Shown piece by piece: positions 47,240 to 58,397 of a stretch of 64,000 nt of DNA. A program made the translations under genes and the position numbers. The notes beneath the pieces were generated by a model. It did not search any database, was not told the DNA's origin, and saw only the letters and a list, made by a program, of their open reading frames with translations. Numbering within the stretch: the stretch's first letter is position 1; the number at the start of each line of letters is the position of its first letter. Origin of the DNA: Psychrobacter sp. TAE2020 (GTDB lineage Bacteria; Pseudomonadota; Gammaproteobacteria; Pseudomonadales; Moraxellaceae); contig NZ_JAHLMU010000001.1 of the NCBI RefSeq assembly GCF_018919485.1, positions 2,237,538 through 2,301,537 of the forward strand, given 5' to 3'.

Positions 47240-47276
47240 AAAACCCCGCTAAACCTATAGGTCTAGCGGGGTTTTT
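47240..47276. terminator. Bidirectional terminator between the DUF2147 gene and amtB
   Basis: AAAACCCCGCTA pairs perfectly with TAGCGGGGTTTT around a 12-base loop and has A and T tracts on either side, so it can serve both convergent genes. Confidence 0.88.
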
Positions 47277-47312
47277 GTTTATACTTGATAGTCTAATGGT
47301 CATTATAGCAGC

Positions 47313-48575
47313 CTATTTAGTGAATTCAGGATAGGCTTCCATACCACATTCTGCTATATCGGCCCCTTCATACTCGTGTTCCTCGGAAATACGTAGACCA
47401 ACTAGGGCCTTAATGATTACCCAAACTATTAAGCTGGCCACGTATACCCAAGTGAAGATGGTGATAGCGCCAACGAACTGACCTATAAATGTAGCTGCCG
47501 GATTAGTGAGGGGTACGATTAATAGCCCAAATAGACCTGTCACCCCATGTACCGAAATAGCCCCTACAGGATCATCGATCTTCATTTTGTCCAAAGCAAG
47601 GATAGCTAATACTACAATGATTCCTGCTGCTACACCAAACAGCGTCGCTTGTAATGCTGATGGCGTTGTAGGTTCTGCAGTAATAGCTACTAGACCTGCC
47701 AATGCACCATTTAAGAGCATAGTTAGATCGGCTTTACCGAAGATGATACGAGCCAGTAGCAAAGAGCCGATAGCTCCTCCTGCTGCCGCCGCATTAGTAT
47801 TTAGGAACACCATAGCTACAGTATTGGCGCTAGCGATATCACCCAGTTTCAGTACTGAGCCACCGTTGAAGCCGAACCAACCCATCCATAGGATAAGTGT
47901 ACCAAGCGCCGCTAGCGGTAGATTAGCTCCAGGGATCGCTCGTATTTCTCCTCTAGAACCATACTTACCTTTACGTGCCCCTAATAGCAACACCCCTGAG
48001 AGTGCCGCCGCGGCACCAGCCATATGAACGATACCAGAGCCAGCGAAATCGGAAAAGCCGATATCAGCTAAATTAAATAAGCCAAAGACATCCTTACCAC
48101 CCCAAGTCCAACTGCCCTCTAAAGGATAGATAAAGCCAGTCATAGCTACTGTGAATAATAAGAACGACCAGAGCTTCATGCGCTCAGCAACAGCTCCTGA
48201 AACGATAGACATACAAGTCGCCACAAAAACCACTTGGAAGAAAAAGTCAGCGGCTACTGAATACACTGAGTCACCAGCAAAGCCGCTACTCGCTGACTGA
48301 GTCAAGGCATCGGCAACTAAGCTCTCATCACCAGTAATGCCACTCAAAAATAGCTCACCACCATACATAATGGCATACCCACAGATCATGTACATAGTAC
48401 AAGCCGTAGCGAAAAGTGCGATATTTTTGGTTAAGATCTCAACAGTGTTCTTAGAGCGTACTAGGCCAGCCTCCAACATAGAAAAGCCAGCAGCCATCCA
48501 CATTACTAGGGCGCCACATATTAAAAAATAAAACGTGTCGAGCGCGTACTGTAGTTCGAAAATCTGACTTTGCAT
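47313..48575 (-). CDS. amtB: Ammonium transporter (AmtB)
   Basis: AmtB is a trimeric inner-membrane ammonium channel. The 420-residue protein shows 11 hydrophobic segments. The opening YALDTFYFLICGALVMWMAAGFSMLEAGLVRSKN pattern, FAGSGIVHMAGAAAALSG and SVHGVTGLFGLL carry the conserved twin pore histidines. The ATG at 48575 follows an AAGGGGGAA site; an in-frame TTG at 48599 is not needed. It lies 158 bases after glnK and is probably cotranscribed from the sigma-54 promoter upstream of glnK. Confidence 0.95.
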   Translation of the reverse strand: MQSQIFELQYALDTFYFLICGALVMWMAAGFSMLEAGLVRSKNTVEILTKNIALFATACTMYMICGYAIMYGGELFLSGITGDESLVADALTQSASSGFAGDSVYSVAADFFFQVVFVATCMSIVSGAVAERMKLWSFLLFTVAMTGFIYPLEGSWTWGGKDVFGLFNLADIGFSDFAGSGIVHMAGAAAALSGVLLLGARKGKYGSRGEIRAIPGANLPLAALGTLILWMGWFGFNGGSVLKLGDIASANTVAMVFLNTNAAAAGGAIGSLLLARIIFGKADLTMLLNGALAGLVAITAEPTTPSALQATLFGVAAGIIVVLAILALDKMKIDDPVGAISVHGVTGLFGLLIVPLTNPAATFIGQFVGAITIFTWVYVASLIVWVIIKALVGLRISEEHEYEGADIAECGMEAYPEFTK

Positions 48576-48733
48576 ATTAATTCCCCCTTGAATTGTCAAT
48601 GCAGTGTTCGGTGCTGAGAGTGCTATCGATAGTAGAATCGATGGCCGATCGCAGCCAAGAGCTACTACCTATAGGAGCTTATTAGTGGACTGTAATAAGC
48701 GCTATAGAGTGAGCTCAGAAATAGTTAATGCTG

Positions 48734-49171
<438 letters not shown>

Positions 49172-49743
49172 AACATGCTCAAAAGGGGTAAGTACGTTTG
49201 AACTAAGCAGTCTTAAATTAATTTAGTAGTAACAGCATAAAATGCCTATAACGGCATCTTAAAGGGTATGAGTGCTATGAAAATAGGGTTGATCTATCGT
49301 CGGCAGTCCCCGAGCGAAGGTTTTATTATAACCAACTTTAGTAACTTTTTGCGAGGGTATCCTGTGATGATTTGCTAAAAACAGACACCAGATAACCAGC
49401 TGACAATGAGTGGAAATGTTCAACGGTGGGCGTTCAGCTTGCTAGTAAGGTAGAGGTAGGGATGATTGAGCAGTACCAGTGCTCGAAGACTAGATCGGAT
49501 AATAAGGTAAGCTGGGGCAAGCAAAGGGTTAGCTGGACTATCAATAATGACAGTCGCTGGTCGTTGGCTGGTTGATCGTTGATCGATTGCTGACAGTAGC
49601 AACCATCAACCATAGCAGCATAGAAATAAGTGCTACTAGTAGTTGATCGTTATTGAGAGACTATCAAAAAAGACTATCAAAGTGGCGAGGGCATAAAGCT
49701 TAGAGTGTTAATAGAGTTAAGAATATTTAGATTGTTCACGGTA
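49172..49743. other. Intergenic region between glnK and the stress-protein gene
   Basis: These bases hold the upstream control region of glnK and the downstream region of the USP gene. There is local repetition of GTTGATCG near 49580. No gene is supported. Confidence 0.45.
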
Positions 49744-50598
49744 CTAAGATTTTGGGAAAAGTAGATAAGGAGTCTTAGTGCTGCCTAGCAGTTTTTTAGT
49801 ATCGCTACCTTGCAACAGCTCGCGAAAGCGTGATTGTCCAAAAGCGCCAGTCATTAGCAGACCTATATTATGTTCGCTTTGATAATAGTTGAGAGCAGCA
49901 CTGACATCACGGCAGTCTAGTAGCTTTTTCTTACAACTAAGCCCCGCTTGTTTGAGACGAGCATAGGCTTCTCTTAAAGCATCACAGTTTTCAGAATTCT
50001 CTTTGCCGACCATAACGATGTGGATAGTTAGCGTGCGCACTAATGGAGTTTTACAGAGCCAATTGAGCATTTTATGAGTAGTAGGACGATTATCAAAAGC
50101 AAATAAGGCAGTAGTTGGGGGCAAAAATGGTGCAGGAGTCACCAAAATAGGGCAGTGGCTAAGACGAATTAGCTGGCACAAGGTCGATTTACAAGTTACT
50201 TGATGACCGATGACCAGGAGCTGGGCTATGTCATCGATATAATCGATACTTTCGCTTAGATTTTCATGCCTATGCAAAGGATAAGTCTGACGTTTAGGTT
50301 GATGCTCTAGACAATAAGCCGCTGCTTGGTACAACAACAGCCTACCATGGGCTTTTAGCTCACTGTTACTCAGATGCTCCTTACTAGCAAACTGATCGAG
50401 CAAGTAGCTTTCATCATCGATATTTAGACAGCCGGAATAATCGATGGCTGCTTTTTGTTGCATACTAGGCACTGCATGCAGCAGACCTATCGGCGCTTGC
50501 ATACGCTTCGATGCCCACATGCTAGCATCCAACACTGACTGCACGTGATCAGGACAATCCAAACAAGCGATAACGCTATCTGTTTTTAAATTACTCAT
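49744..50598 (-). CDS. Universal stress protein, two tandem UspA domains
   Basis: This 284-residue cytoplasmic protein has two UspA folds (about 1-140 and 150-284). DSVIACLDCPDHVQSVLDAS begins the first, HRHENLSESIDY and LVIGHQ end it, and LLMTGAFGQSRFRELLQGS is the G2xG9xG(S/T)-like region of the second. It follows the SulP gene by 75 bases on the same strand and is probably cotranscribed, a pairing seen in other proteobacteria. Confidence 0.85.
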   Translation of the reverse strand: MSNLKTDSVIACLDCPDHVQSVLDASMWASKRMQAPIGLLHAVPSMQQKAAIDYSGCLNIDDESYLLDQFASKEHLSNSELKAHGRLLLYQAAAYCLEHQPKRQTYPLHRHENLSESIDYIDDIAQLLVIGHQVTCKSTLCQLIRLSHCPILVTPAPFLPPTTALFAFDNRPTTHKMLNWLCKTPLVRTLTIHIVMVGKENSENCDALREAYARLKQAGLSCKKKLLDCRDVSAALNYYQSEHNIGLLMTGAFGQSRFRELLQGSDTKKLLGSTKTPYLLFPKS

Positions 50599-50673
50599 AA
50601 CACCGTCACATCATCTAGCAAGGTAAATACAGGCAAACCGGAGCGCTCATATACGCCCATTAATCAATACGCC

Positions 50674-52173
50674 TTAATCAAGCAAGCCAATGTCACGACG
50701 ATCATGGATAGAAAAGCGATCAATCAAAGTACGGCTAGCATTATTAAGCCCTACTACTCTGACATCAATGCCTTCACGTTGCAAGCGTATCACTAGCTTA
50801 TCCAAAGTATCGACGGCGCTAATATCCCAAAAGTGGGCTTGGCTTACATCGATCTCGATATGGTCTAAAGCTTCTTTAGTATCAAAACTATTCAAAAACT
50901 GAGTCGTTGAAGCGAAGAACACTTGTCCCTGCACATAGTAATAGCGAGTGTTGCTACTATCATCATATTCACTAAAGACCGTCAAGAACTGACCTATTTT
51001 ATTAGCGAATGATAAGGCAGATAGCAATACACCCACGCCCACACCATAAGCTAAATTGTGGGTGAACACAGTAGTCAGCACTGTCGCTAACATAACGATA
51101 TTAAAGGACATTGGATGGGTCTTAAATTCGCGAATAGATTGCCAATTAAAGGTACCAATCGATACCATAATCATTACTGCTACTAAAGCGGCCATCGGTA
51201 TTTGACTGACCCATTTGCTTAAGAATACCACCATAATCAAAAGCACCACACCCGCTATCAAGGCTGATAGGCGTGTGCGTCCCCCTGATTTTACGTTGAT
51301 CATTGACTGACCAATCATCGCGCAGCCAGCCATACCACCGAAAAAACCAGCAACTACGTTGGCAATACCTTGACCACGGCATTCACGGTTCTTATTACTA
51401 GGCGTATCAGTCAATTCATCAACAATAGTAGCCGTCATCATAGACTCAAGCAGACCAATAATCGCTAGGGTAATAGAATAAGGAGCAATGATAAGTAAGG
51501 TATTTAAATTAAGGGGAATGTCAGGCAACAAAAACATAGGTAGCGAGTCAGGTAACTCACCCATGCTGCCAACATTACGAATGTCCAAATTCAGGTACAT
51601 AGCGACTGCGGTAAGCCCAACGATACAGACTAAGGGTGAGGGCAGCACGCGACCGATTTTAGGAATCAACGGAAACAGATAGATAATAGCTAATCCGGCA
51701 GCGGTCATAATATAGACCGTCAAGCCTACTCGCTCAGTCATCGGATTTAGTTCCGGTATTTGGGCGGCGAAGATCAAAATCGCCAGAGCATTGACGAAAC
51801 CTATCACTACTGAGCGTGAGACAAAACGCATTAAGTTGCCAAGCTTTAAGATACCCATTACAATCTGCATAGCACCACACAGTAAGGTGGCGGCTAATAG
51901 ATACTGTAAGCCATAATCAGCGACTAGATCAACCATCACTAAAGCCATAGCTCCAGTCGCCGCTGAGATCATCCCTGGGCGGCCACCTACAAAGCTAATG
52001 ACTACGGCGATACAGAAAGAAGCATATAAGCCTACTTTTGGATCAACGCCAGCGATAATAGAGAAGGCAATGGCCTCTGGAATCAGCGCTAGTGCAACCA
52101 CGGTACCCGATAAAATATCACCGCGTACATTAGAAAACCATTCGTCACGTAAGCTATCAATATAAGATGTCAT
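50674..52173 (-). CDS. SulP/SLC26 family anion transporter with STAS domain
   Basis: This 499-residue inner-membrane protein has a SulP transport core of about 380 residues ([43 protein letters not shown]) and a C-terminal STAS domain (about 405-499, [20 protein letters not shown]). Family members carry sulfate, bicarbonate or dicarboxylates; this short-STAS type includes BicA-like transporters. The ATG at 52173 was chosen where homology begins; a TTG at 52200 is the alternative and neither has a strong ribosome binding site. Confidence 0.88.
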   Translation of the reverse strand: MTSYIDSLRDEWFSNVRGDILSGTVVALALIPEAIAFSIIAGVDPKVGLYASFCIAVVISFVGGRPGMISAATGAMALVMVDLVADYGLQYLLAATLLCGAMQIVMGILKLGNLMRFVSRSVVIGFVNALAILIFAAQIPELNPMTERVGLTVYIMTAAGLAIIYLFPLIPKIGRVLPSPLVCIVGLTAVAMYLNLDIRNVGSMGELPDSLPMFLLPDIPLNLNTLLIIAPYSITLAIIGLLESMMTATIVDELTDTPSNKNRECRGQGIANVVAGFFGGMAGCAMIGQSMINVKSGGRTRLSALIAGVVLLIMVVFLSKWVSQIPMAALVAVMIMVSIGTFNWQSIREFKTHPMSFNIVMLATVLTTVFTHNLAYGVGVGVLLSALSFANKIGQFLTVFSEYDDSSNTRYYYVQGQVFFASTTQFLNSFDTKEALDHIEIDVSQAHFWDISAVDTLDKLVIRLQREGIDVRVVGLNNASRTLIDRFSIHDRRDIGLLD

Positions 52174-52641
52174 AAGTAAACTGCATAGGGTTAAAGGCAA
52201 AAAAAGTAATCATTATTGAAAGGGAGCGATGATCCATAATAGAGGATGGCCCGCCTTCAATAAGCTACCGCGTTGCTCAATAGATCAATACTATTGAGCA
52301 CTAGTGCGAGATCATTTAGGCTAATAATAAAGCATGATAAATGAGCATAAAGCCTAAATAATGACTATAGCTACTGAGTCGTTGCAGTATATTTAATGAT
52401 AAAATATGATGAAGCGTAAGTAGCTACGACGAAGTAGGCTGAAACAAGGTATCAACCATACATAATGAAAGTATTAATAGAGAAGTAATTAATGGCTGTC
52501 GATTGGCCATAAAAGTATGCGCATAATAGCATAAAGTGGCAAAAAAGCAGTATCGAAACATGAACGATAGCGTTATGATGCCATGCAATGGAGCAATAAG
52601 ACCCAACTAGTAGTATAACCCGCAGTATAAAAGGATAAAAT
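52174..52641. promoter_or_regulatory. Divergent region between the SulP gene and murD
   Basis: These 468 AT-rich bases carry both promoters. Short frames on the minus strand between 52424 and 52658 show no start context or family likeness. No RNA gene was recognised. Confidence 0.45.
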
Positions 52642-54057
52642 ATGACTAGCCTTGCCACAATAGATACTCTAATTCAAAAAGGCGGTGGCCTACAAGTAGT
52701 AGTTGGCTTAGGGCAGTCAGGGCTCTCGACAGCACGTTATCTAGCCGAACAAGGCTATCGAGTAGCAGTAACTGATAGCCAAAGCGTACCAAAACTGGCC
52801 GATCAATTACCCGCAGCAGTTGAAATACGTCAGTTTGGAGACATCGATGCTGAATTACTGCTACAGGCAGCACGTATCATCATTAGCCCTGGTATTTCAC
52901 TAGCCACGGCCGCTGTTGCTGCTGCTCGTCAAGCTAATATTCCTGTCATAAGCGATATACAGCTTTTTTGCGAAGCTTGTAACGTACCTATAATAGCTAT
53001 TACTGGCTCTAATGCTAAGAGTACAGTGACTACTTTAGTAGGACAAATGGCTGCTGATGCTGGTGTTGACGTTGGAGTGGGTGGCAATATTGGAGTACCA
53101 GCGCTGACCCTATTAGCCAATGCTAATATGCAGTTAGCAGTACTAGAGTTGTCCAGCTTTCAGTTGGAGACAGTGACTAATCTAGGCGCACAAGTAGCCA
53201 CTGTGCTTAACATGTCGCCTGATCATCTGGATCGCCATGGTGATATGCTTGGCTATCATCAAGCCAAGCACCGTATCTTTCATGGCGCAAAGTCAGTAGT
53301 GATTAATCGTGAGGATGCGTTAACCCGTCCTTTAGTGGCGGACAATTTACCACGTATAAGTACAGGTATTCATGCGCCTGACCAAAACCACTTTGGACTT
53401 ATTACTGAGCCTGATGGACAGATCTATTTGGCACGCGGCACTGAACTGCTGTTATCGGCAGATAAGCTGCTGATCAAAGGTCGTCATAATTTGCTTAATG
53501 CGCAAGCGGCGCTAGCGCTCGGTGAGCTGGCAGGTCTACCCCTCGAGAGTATGCTTAATACTCTGCAACAGTTCACTGGCCTTGAGCATCGTTGTCAGTA
53601 CTTAGCAACCGTAGCAGGTATTGACTATTTCAATGATTCTAAAGGTACAAATATAGGTTCAACAATAGCCGCTATTGAAGGCTTAGGGGCAGTATATGCT
53701 CCCAAAGATGGCAAGTTACTTTTGATATTAGGCGGTCAAGGCAAGGCGCAGCAGTTTGGTGAGTTGAGTCCTTATATTAATAAGTATGTCAGCCAAGTTT
53801 TATGTATCGGTGAAGATAGTGCTCGGATCGAACAGGAGTTGCGCGCCGCCAAGCTCAGTGATGAGGTTAGATTGCATCAGTGTCAAACTTTGGACAACGC
53901 CTTTGTTATTATTCAGCAGCTGACTGAGAGTAGTCTATCGCAAGTACAAGCCGTACTACTGTCTCCTGCCTGTGCCAGCTTTGATCAGTTCAGTGGCTAT
54001 GCAGCACGCGGTGAGTATTTTGAGCAGTTGGTCAAGCAACTTGCTTGCAACAACTGA
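52642..54057 (+). CDS. murD: UDP-N-acetylmuramoylalanine--D-glutamate ligase (MurD)
   Basis: MurD adds D-glutamate to UDP-MurNAc-L-Ala. The 471-residue protein starts with a Rossmann-like QVVVGLGQSGLSTARYL. It has the ATP loop ITGSNAKSTVTTLV, the LELSSFQLET segment, NMSPDHLDRHG and the C-terminal YFNDSKGTN motif. It is followed 257 bases later by ftsW, as in dcw clusters, but is about 49 kb from mraY. It starts with ATG behind AAAGGA. Confidence 0.96.
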   Translation: MTSLATIDTLIQKGGGLQVVVGLGQSGLSTARYLAEQGYRVAVTDSQSVPKLADQLPAAVEIRQFGDIDAELLLQAARIIISPGISLATAAVAAARQANIPVISDIQLFCEACNVPIIAITGSNAKSTVTTLVGQMAADAGVDVGVGGNIGVPALTLLANANMQLAVLELSSFQLETVTNLGAQVATVLNMSPDHLDRHGDMLGYHQAKHRIFHGAKSVVINREDALTRPLVADNLPRISTGIHAPDQNHFGLITEPDGQIYLARGTELLLSADKLLIKGRHNLLNAQAALALGELAGLPLESMLNTLQQFTGLEHRCQYLATVAGIDYFNDSKGTNIGSTIAAIEGLGAVYAPKDGKLLLILGGQGKAQQFGELSPYINKYVSQVLCIGEDSARIEQELRAAKLSDEVRLHQCQTLDNAFVIIQQLTESSLSQVQAVLLSPACASFDQFSGYAARGEYFEQLVKQLACNN

Positions 54058-54280
54058 TACTACTAACGCATAGTGGTATATGAGTAGCTAGTAGCATTGT
54101 ACTAAGATAAACCATTGTTTTGCCAGTCTATTACTGCTACTGTGCTTTAAAGACGGTGTTATCCCCAGAGCTATGCTGTAGCAAAGACCGTTGGCTATCA
54201 AAAACAGTTTTTAGCAGCAAGCAGGTTGTTTATCGTTAAACGGTGGCGTCTTTTTCTTATATAGGCTAGGCGCCGTGTTC

Positions 54281-54298
54281 TTCGTTCGTTCGTTCGTT
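54281..54298 (+). repeat. TTCG tetranucleotide repeat upstream of ftsW
   Basis: TTCG is repeated four and a half times, ending 16 bases before the ftsW ATG, between any promoter and the start. The copy number is low. Confidence 0.8.
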
Positions 54299-54314
54299 AG
54301 TGTGTTTAAATATT

Positions 54315-55508
54315 ATGGCGCTCTCCTTTCTTAATAAATCTTCTAAATCTCAAGCAACTACTGGCTCAGATGGCGTCCTTTCGCTGCCGTCAGTACGTTC
54401 TATACTGTTATCTAGTGTTGGCTGTATCATGGTGTTGAGCTTGCTCATGGTAGCGTCTGCTTCGATACCTTTTGCGCTGAGTCGTGGTATGACTGAGTTG
54501 CATTTCTTCGATCGTCAGCTGCTATATATGGGTATAGGCTTGTTCGCAGCGATGTTGGCCTATTATCTAGTACCGCTAAAGACCTTGTATCAGACAGGCA
54601 CTCAATTTATCTTGTTGGGTATCACAGCCTTGCTATTAGTAGCTACCTTATTCGGTACGCCCATTAATGGCTCTAAACGTTGGCTTAATTTAGTGTTTAT
54701 CAACTTTCAGGTTGCCGAGCTTGCCAAGTTAGTGGTTATTGTTTTTGTCTCTGATTTTGTGGTGCGACGTTCTTTTGAAGTGCGAAACGGTTGGGATGGG
54801 TTTTTGCGTATATCCTTAGTCATAGGCATGTTGACTTTGTTATTACTGCTGCAACCTGATTTTGGCTCCTTGGTAGTCATAGTTGGCACCGTATTTGCGA
54901 TTTTCTATATCGCTGGCGCGCCTTATAAGCAGTTTTTAGCACTAGGTGCGGTAGTTGGGGCTCTTGGCGTCCTAGCAGTAACCTTAGTCCAGTATCGACT
55001 CACGCGCGCTTTGTCATTTTTAGACCCTTTTGACGATATTCAAGATACTGATTATCAGTTGGCACGTAGCCTTATCGCTTTTGGCCGTGGTCAGTTCACT
55101 GGCGTAGGTTATGGTGAGAGCGTACAGAAGCTATCGCATCTACCTGAAGCCCATACTGATTTCTTGTTAGCGATTACTGGTGAAGAGTTAGGCTTCGTTG
55201 GGGTGACCATGGTGCTGTTGCTCGAAGCGCTGATCATTGGTAGCGCTATGCGCATTAGTTATAATGCCCTCAAACGTCGGCAGATGCGTATGAGCTATAC
55301 CGCTTTTGGTATTGGGGTTATTTTTATTGCTCAGACTATCATTAATGCGGCGATGAACATGGGCGCGATGCCAACTAAAGGTCTGACTATGCCATTCTTC
55401 AGTTACGGTGGATCTTCAATGTTGATTAGTTTAGTGATGGTAGCGTTATTATTAAAGATTTATAAAGAAAGCCCTGAGATAGAAAAAAGCCAGTGCCGTT
55501 ATTTCTAA
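54315..55508 (+). CDS. ftsW: Cell division glycosyltransferase FtsW
   Basis: FtsW is the septal SEDS peptidoglycan polymerase that works with FtsI. The 397-residue protein has about ten membrane segments with the SEDS motifs GSKRWLNL, QPDFGSLVV, GQFTGVGYGESVQKLSHLPEAHTDF and MGAMPTKGLTMPFFSYGG. The neighbouring murD favours FtsW over RodA. The ATG at 54315 is preferred over the GTG at 54300. murG does not follow; a terminator closes the unit. Confidence 0.93.
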   Translation: MALSFLNKSSKSQATTGSDGVLSLPSVRSILLSSVGCIMVLSLLMVASASIPFALSRGMTELHFFDRQLLYMGIGLFAAMLAYYLVPLKTLYQTGTQFILLGITALLLVATLFGTPINGSKRWLNLVFINFQVAELAKLVVIVFVSDFVVRRSFEVRNGWDGFLRISLVIGMLTLLLLLQPDFGSLVVIVGTVFAIFYIAGAPYKQFLALGAVVGALGVLAVTLVQYRLTRALSFLDPFDDIQDTDYQLARSLIAFGRGQFTGVGYGESVQKLSHLPEAHTDFLLAITGEELGFVGVTMVLLLEALIIGSAMRISYNALKRRQMRMSYTAFGIGVIFIAQTIINAAMNMGAMPTKGLTMPFFSYGGSSMLISLVMVALLLKIYKESPEIEKSQCRYF

Positions 55509-55573
55509 TCTTCAACGCTATTTTCTTTCTGTTTTCTTTTTATAATGCTATAACGAAAAACCAAATGCTTATC

Positions 55574-55608
55574 AAAAAACGCCGCTACTGCTAATAGCGG
55601 CGTTTTTT
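55574..55608. terminator. Bidirectional terminator between ftsW and gluQ
   Basis: AAAAAACGCCGCTA pairs perfectly with TAGCGGCGTTTTTT around a seven-base loop, between two convergent genes. Confidence 0.92.
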
Positions 55609-55619
55609 TCAGCGCACTT

Positions 55620-56642
55620 TTAGTCCTCAACTATAGCCAATTGCTGTCGGCCTTGTAACGGCGCATTATCCCATTGGGTAATAGCTTGCGCTAGCATACG
55701 TTCTGGGGTATCTATATCCACAGCGGGTTGCTGTAATAAGCGCAAGGCAGTGGCTAGTAGTTCACTAGGCTGGCTAGTATCTATAGGTTGTGCCAAATTC
55801 TGCTTAGAGAGCTTTTGACCTTCAGCGTTGAATAGCAATGGCAAATGATACCAGTAATCAATAGCCGGTAATTTAGCCGCCTGCATGATAGCTATCTGTG
55901 CGGTAGTCATCGGTAAGATATCGAGGCCACGCATTATATGAGTTACTTGTTGCAAGCCATCATCAATACTAGCCGCTAAGATATAGTTAATGAGGCCGTC
56001 TTGTCGACGCACCACCATGTCACCTAAGGTTTGCTGGGGATTAGCCCATTGTAGCCCTTGGATATGATCCATAAAACCCATGTCATAATCCGGTAGTTGT
56101 ATACGCAGCTTATGCTGATGCTCATCAAGATCAGCAGCGATACAACAGCGAGGATAGCGCTGCCGATCAGGCTGATGAAGGCTCATAGAACTATCGATTG
56201 AGTATTTGTCATGGAGTATAGTAGCTGTTGGTTGCTGCTGTGCCCAAAAATTTGCTAGGCTCTTACGCGAGCACTGACAGCCATAAGTTAGCGGACGCAG
56301 GTTCGATGCTAGATACTCATTATAGATGTCAGTACGCTCAGACTGATAGATAACATCGCCATCCCAGTGCAAACCTAAAGCCTCTAAATCTAATAGTATC
56401 TGCTCGCTAAACTGGGCATCACAACGCTCAGTATCAGTATTCTCAATACGTAATAACCAGTCGCCACCCAAAGATTTGATGTGGCAAAAGCTAGCTAGCG
56501 CTGTAGTCAAAGAGCCAAGATGCAACTCACCCGTAGGCGAAGGTGCAAAGCGACCAATAGGACGCTGCGGCGCTTGAGTAGTCGTAGCTGAAAGTGCAGT
56601 GCTAGCACTATAAGCACTAGTAATATAATTATTAGCAATCAA
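55620..56642 (-). CDS. gluQ: Glutamyl-Q tRNA(Asp) synthetase
   Basis: GluQ attaches glutamate to the queuosine base of tRNA-Asp. The 340-residue protein has only the catalytic half of a glutamyl-tRNA synthetase. It shows [15 protein letters not shown] (HIGH region), the zinc ligands CQCSRKSL and YPRCC, and KLSKQ (KMSKS region), and lacks the anticodon-binding domain. The start appears to be TTG at 56642, because no ATG precedes the HIGH region; the first 27 residues are low in conservation. It lies downstream of dksA, a widespread arrangement. Confidence 0.92.
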   Translation of the reverse strand: MIANNYITSAYSASTALSATTTQAPQRPIGRFAPSPTGELHLGSLTTALASFCHIKSLGGDWLLRIENTDTERCDAQFSEQILLDLEALGLHWDGDVIYQSERTDIYNEYLASNLRPLTYGCQCSRKSLANFWAQQQPTATILHDKYSIDSSMSLHQPDRQRYPRCCIAADLDEHQHKLRIQLPDYDMGFMDHIQGLQWANPQQTLGDMVVRRQDGLINYILAASIDDGLQQVTHIMRGLDILPMTTAQIAIMQAAKLPAIDYWYHLPLLFNAEGQKLSKQNLAQPIDTSQPSELLATALRLLQQPAVDIDTPERMLAQAITQWDNAPLQGRQQLAIVED

Positions 56643-56788
56643 AATAAGTAACTGTCAAAAGTAGCAGAATGAGCCAGCTAGGATAAGTAAAATAAAGCTA
56701 AAAAGATATTCCTAAAATACAGCTATTTTGTGAGTGATCTGCTAACAGTGCTTAAAACAACCTATAAGAATATTGGCAGCTATAATGT

Positions 56789-56819
56789 AAAAAGCGACCT
56801 TAGATAAGGTCGCTTTTTT
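56789..56819 (-). terminator. Terminator between dksA and gluQ
   Basis: On the minus strand AAAGCGACCTT pairs with AAGGTCGCTTT around a five-base loop, followed by T residues, 41 bases after the dksA stop. It would reduce read-through into gluQ. Confidence 0.85.
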
Positions 56820-56859
56820 AACAGTTAGTTTAAGAGGTTGCCTAGCTAATACTAAGGGT

Positions 56860-57300
56860 CTAGGTGTGACCTTGGTTTTGACGCTCTTTCATCTCAGATA
56901 AAGTCTTGCAATCGATACATTGAGTCGCCGTTGGGCGAGCTTCTAAACGACGCAAGCCAATTTCTACGCCACAAGTTTCACAAAAGCCATAGTCATCGTT
57001 TTCAATCTCTGACATAGACTTATCGATTTTGCGGATAAGTTTACGTTCACGATCGCGAGTACGAAGGGCTAAAGCGAACTCTTCTTCTTGCGTAGCGCGA
57101 TCATTGATATCCGGCATAGAACTGGACTCATCTTGTATATAAGTTTTAGTGCGGTCAGCCTCACCTATTAACTGACCTTTCCAGTCTAGTAAGATGGCTT
57201 TAAAATGCTCTAATTGCGCCTCAGACATATACTCTTCGTCTTTGGCCGGCACATAAGGGCTAAATTTTACATCACTCGGATTTGTGGTTAGGGTGCTCAT
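56860..57300 (-). CDS. dksA: RNA polymerase-binding transcription factor DksA
   Basis: DksA binds the RNA polymerase secondary channel and works with ppGpp in the stringent response. The 146-residue protein has the coiled coil with acidic tip (DESSSMPDINDRATQEEEFAL, with the Asp pair in its loop) and a four-cysteine zinc finger, CETCGVEIGLRRLEARPTA then CIDC. Its length and motifs are canonical. It starts with ATG and lies upstream of gluQ. Confidence 0.95.
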   Translation of the reverse strand: MSTLTTNPSDVKFSPYVPAKDEEYMSEAQLEHFKAILLDWKGQLIGEADRTKTYIQDESSSMPDINDRATQEEEFALALRTRDRERKLIRKIDKSMSEIENDDYGFCETCGVEIGLRRLEARPTATQCIDCKTLSEMKERQNQGHT

Positions 57301-57563
57301 ATGGGTATCCTATTTTTTCAAATTAATCCAACAAAACGTTCTCTCAAAAGACAAAATATTACCACTGTTATAGAAAGCTAAACGCTGTCTTCCTGCAAAA
57401 CGTTTTACCACTGGGTAACGCAATCAATACAGCTTATCTGGCTATTTATTCACCCTTAAGTTCTTTGTCATTATAGGGAGGGTAGCCGTATTTTTATTCC
57501 TATATCAGCTATCATAGCCGATATTTAGTTACAGCAATAGTATTATGCGAACAATATTGGCGC

Positions 57564-58343
57564 TCAAGTATCCAACCTTTCGACCCAGCTTGCAACCTGC
57601 CCATTGTTGGCTAATTGCAACCAACGATAACCAGGACGAGCATTGTTATCATAACTAAAGCTCTCTTCAAAGGGTTTATACTGATAACAAGTCGATGGCG
57701 TAGTGTAGACCGTAACCCCATTATGATGTTGGATTTGTTCTTGGTGGGTGTGGCCGTTAATAATCACTCGTAAATGTTCAAAGCTTGCCATGCGTTGCCA
57801 AAACATATCAGTATTTTTTACGATATGCCTATCTATCCAGTCTGACTGCATGGGTATAACGTGATGGTGCAAAGCCAATAATGTTGGTTTATGGCAATGA
57901 GTTAATTGTTTGCATAACCAATCAATATCATCGTTGCTAATTTCACCAGCGATTTCGCCAGGAATAGCCGAGTTTATTAATAGTAATTGCCAGTAAGCAG
58001 TATTGATCACTTGGCGACTTAGGAGACGTGAATCAGCAGGTTGAGCGACAAGGTATCGCTGATCAAAAGGCAGCTCTTCTCCTACTTCATCGGTCACATC
58101 GTGGTTGCCTGCGATACAAGCAAAAGGGATGCCGGTAGCATTCAAGACTTCATAGATATAGTCGTAGATAGCGGGTTCGACTTTATTTACTAAGTCGCCA
58201 GTGACTAAAATTAAGTCACAGTCAATTTGTTGATTAAGGGCTTGCTTTACAACCGATTCAAAGCCGTACTGACAGCTTGGTGTAGAGGTTGGGCTATCAT
58301 TAGCAGTCGGATGGGTTGATATATGCAAATCAGTAATTTGCAA
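57564..58343 (-). CDS. cpdA: 3',5'-cyclic-AMP phosphodiesterase (CpdA/Icc)
   Basis: This calcineurin-like metallophosphoesterase shows all five motifs: ITDLHIS, VTGDLVNK, IAGNHDVT, LALHHH and INGHTHQEQ. The 259 residues counted here begin at TTG (58343), the only standard start codon in frame. Relatives usually have another 15-20 residues before QITDLH, and the frame stays open upstream with plausible sequence (PTNLVYPIKTPSKHLNI). A strong GAGGAG at 58406-58411 stands eight bases before an ATT codon at 58397. The true start is therefore uncertain. Confidence 0.88.
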   Translation of the reverse strand: MQITDLHISTHPTANDSPTSTPSCQYGFESVVKQALNQQIDCDLILVTGDLVNKVEPAIYDYIYEVLNATGIPFACIAGNHDVTDEVGEELPFDQRYLVAQPADSRLLSRQVINTAYWQLLLINSAIPGEIAGEISNDDIDWLCKQLTHCHKPTLLALHHHVIPMQSDWIDRHIVKNTDMFWQRMASFEHLRVIINGHTHQEQIQHHNGVTVYTTPSTCYQYKPFEESFSYDNNARPGYRWLQLANNGQVASWVERLDT

Positions 58344-58397
58344 AATATTTAAATGCTTGCTCGGTGTTTTGATGGGGTAGACAAGGTTAGTCGGAAT

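Noticed and set aside
47506..48027. 173-codon frame on the plus strand
   Set aside because: It is antisense to amtB, which has clear family motifs. The product is Pro/Ala/Ser-rich as expected of a shadow frame.
52424..52658. Overlapping short minus-strand frames before murD
   Set aside because: They are hydrophobic but lack a ribosome binding site, lie in the murD promoter region and change frame with each other.
54281..54298. TTCG repeat before ftsW as a phase-variation switch
   Set aside because: Few units, and ftsW is essential, so on/off switching is unlikely. It is listed as a repeat only.
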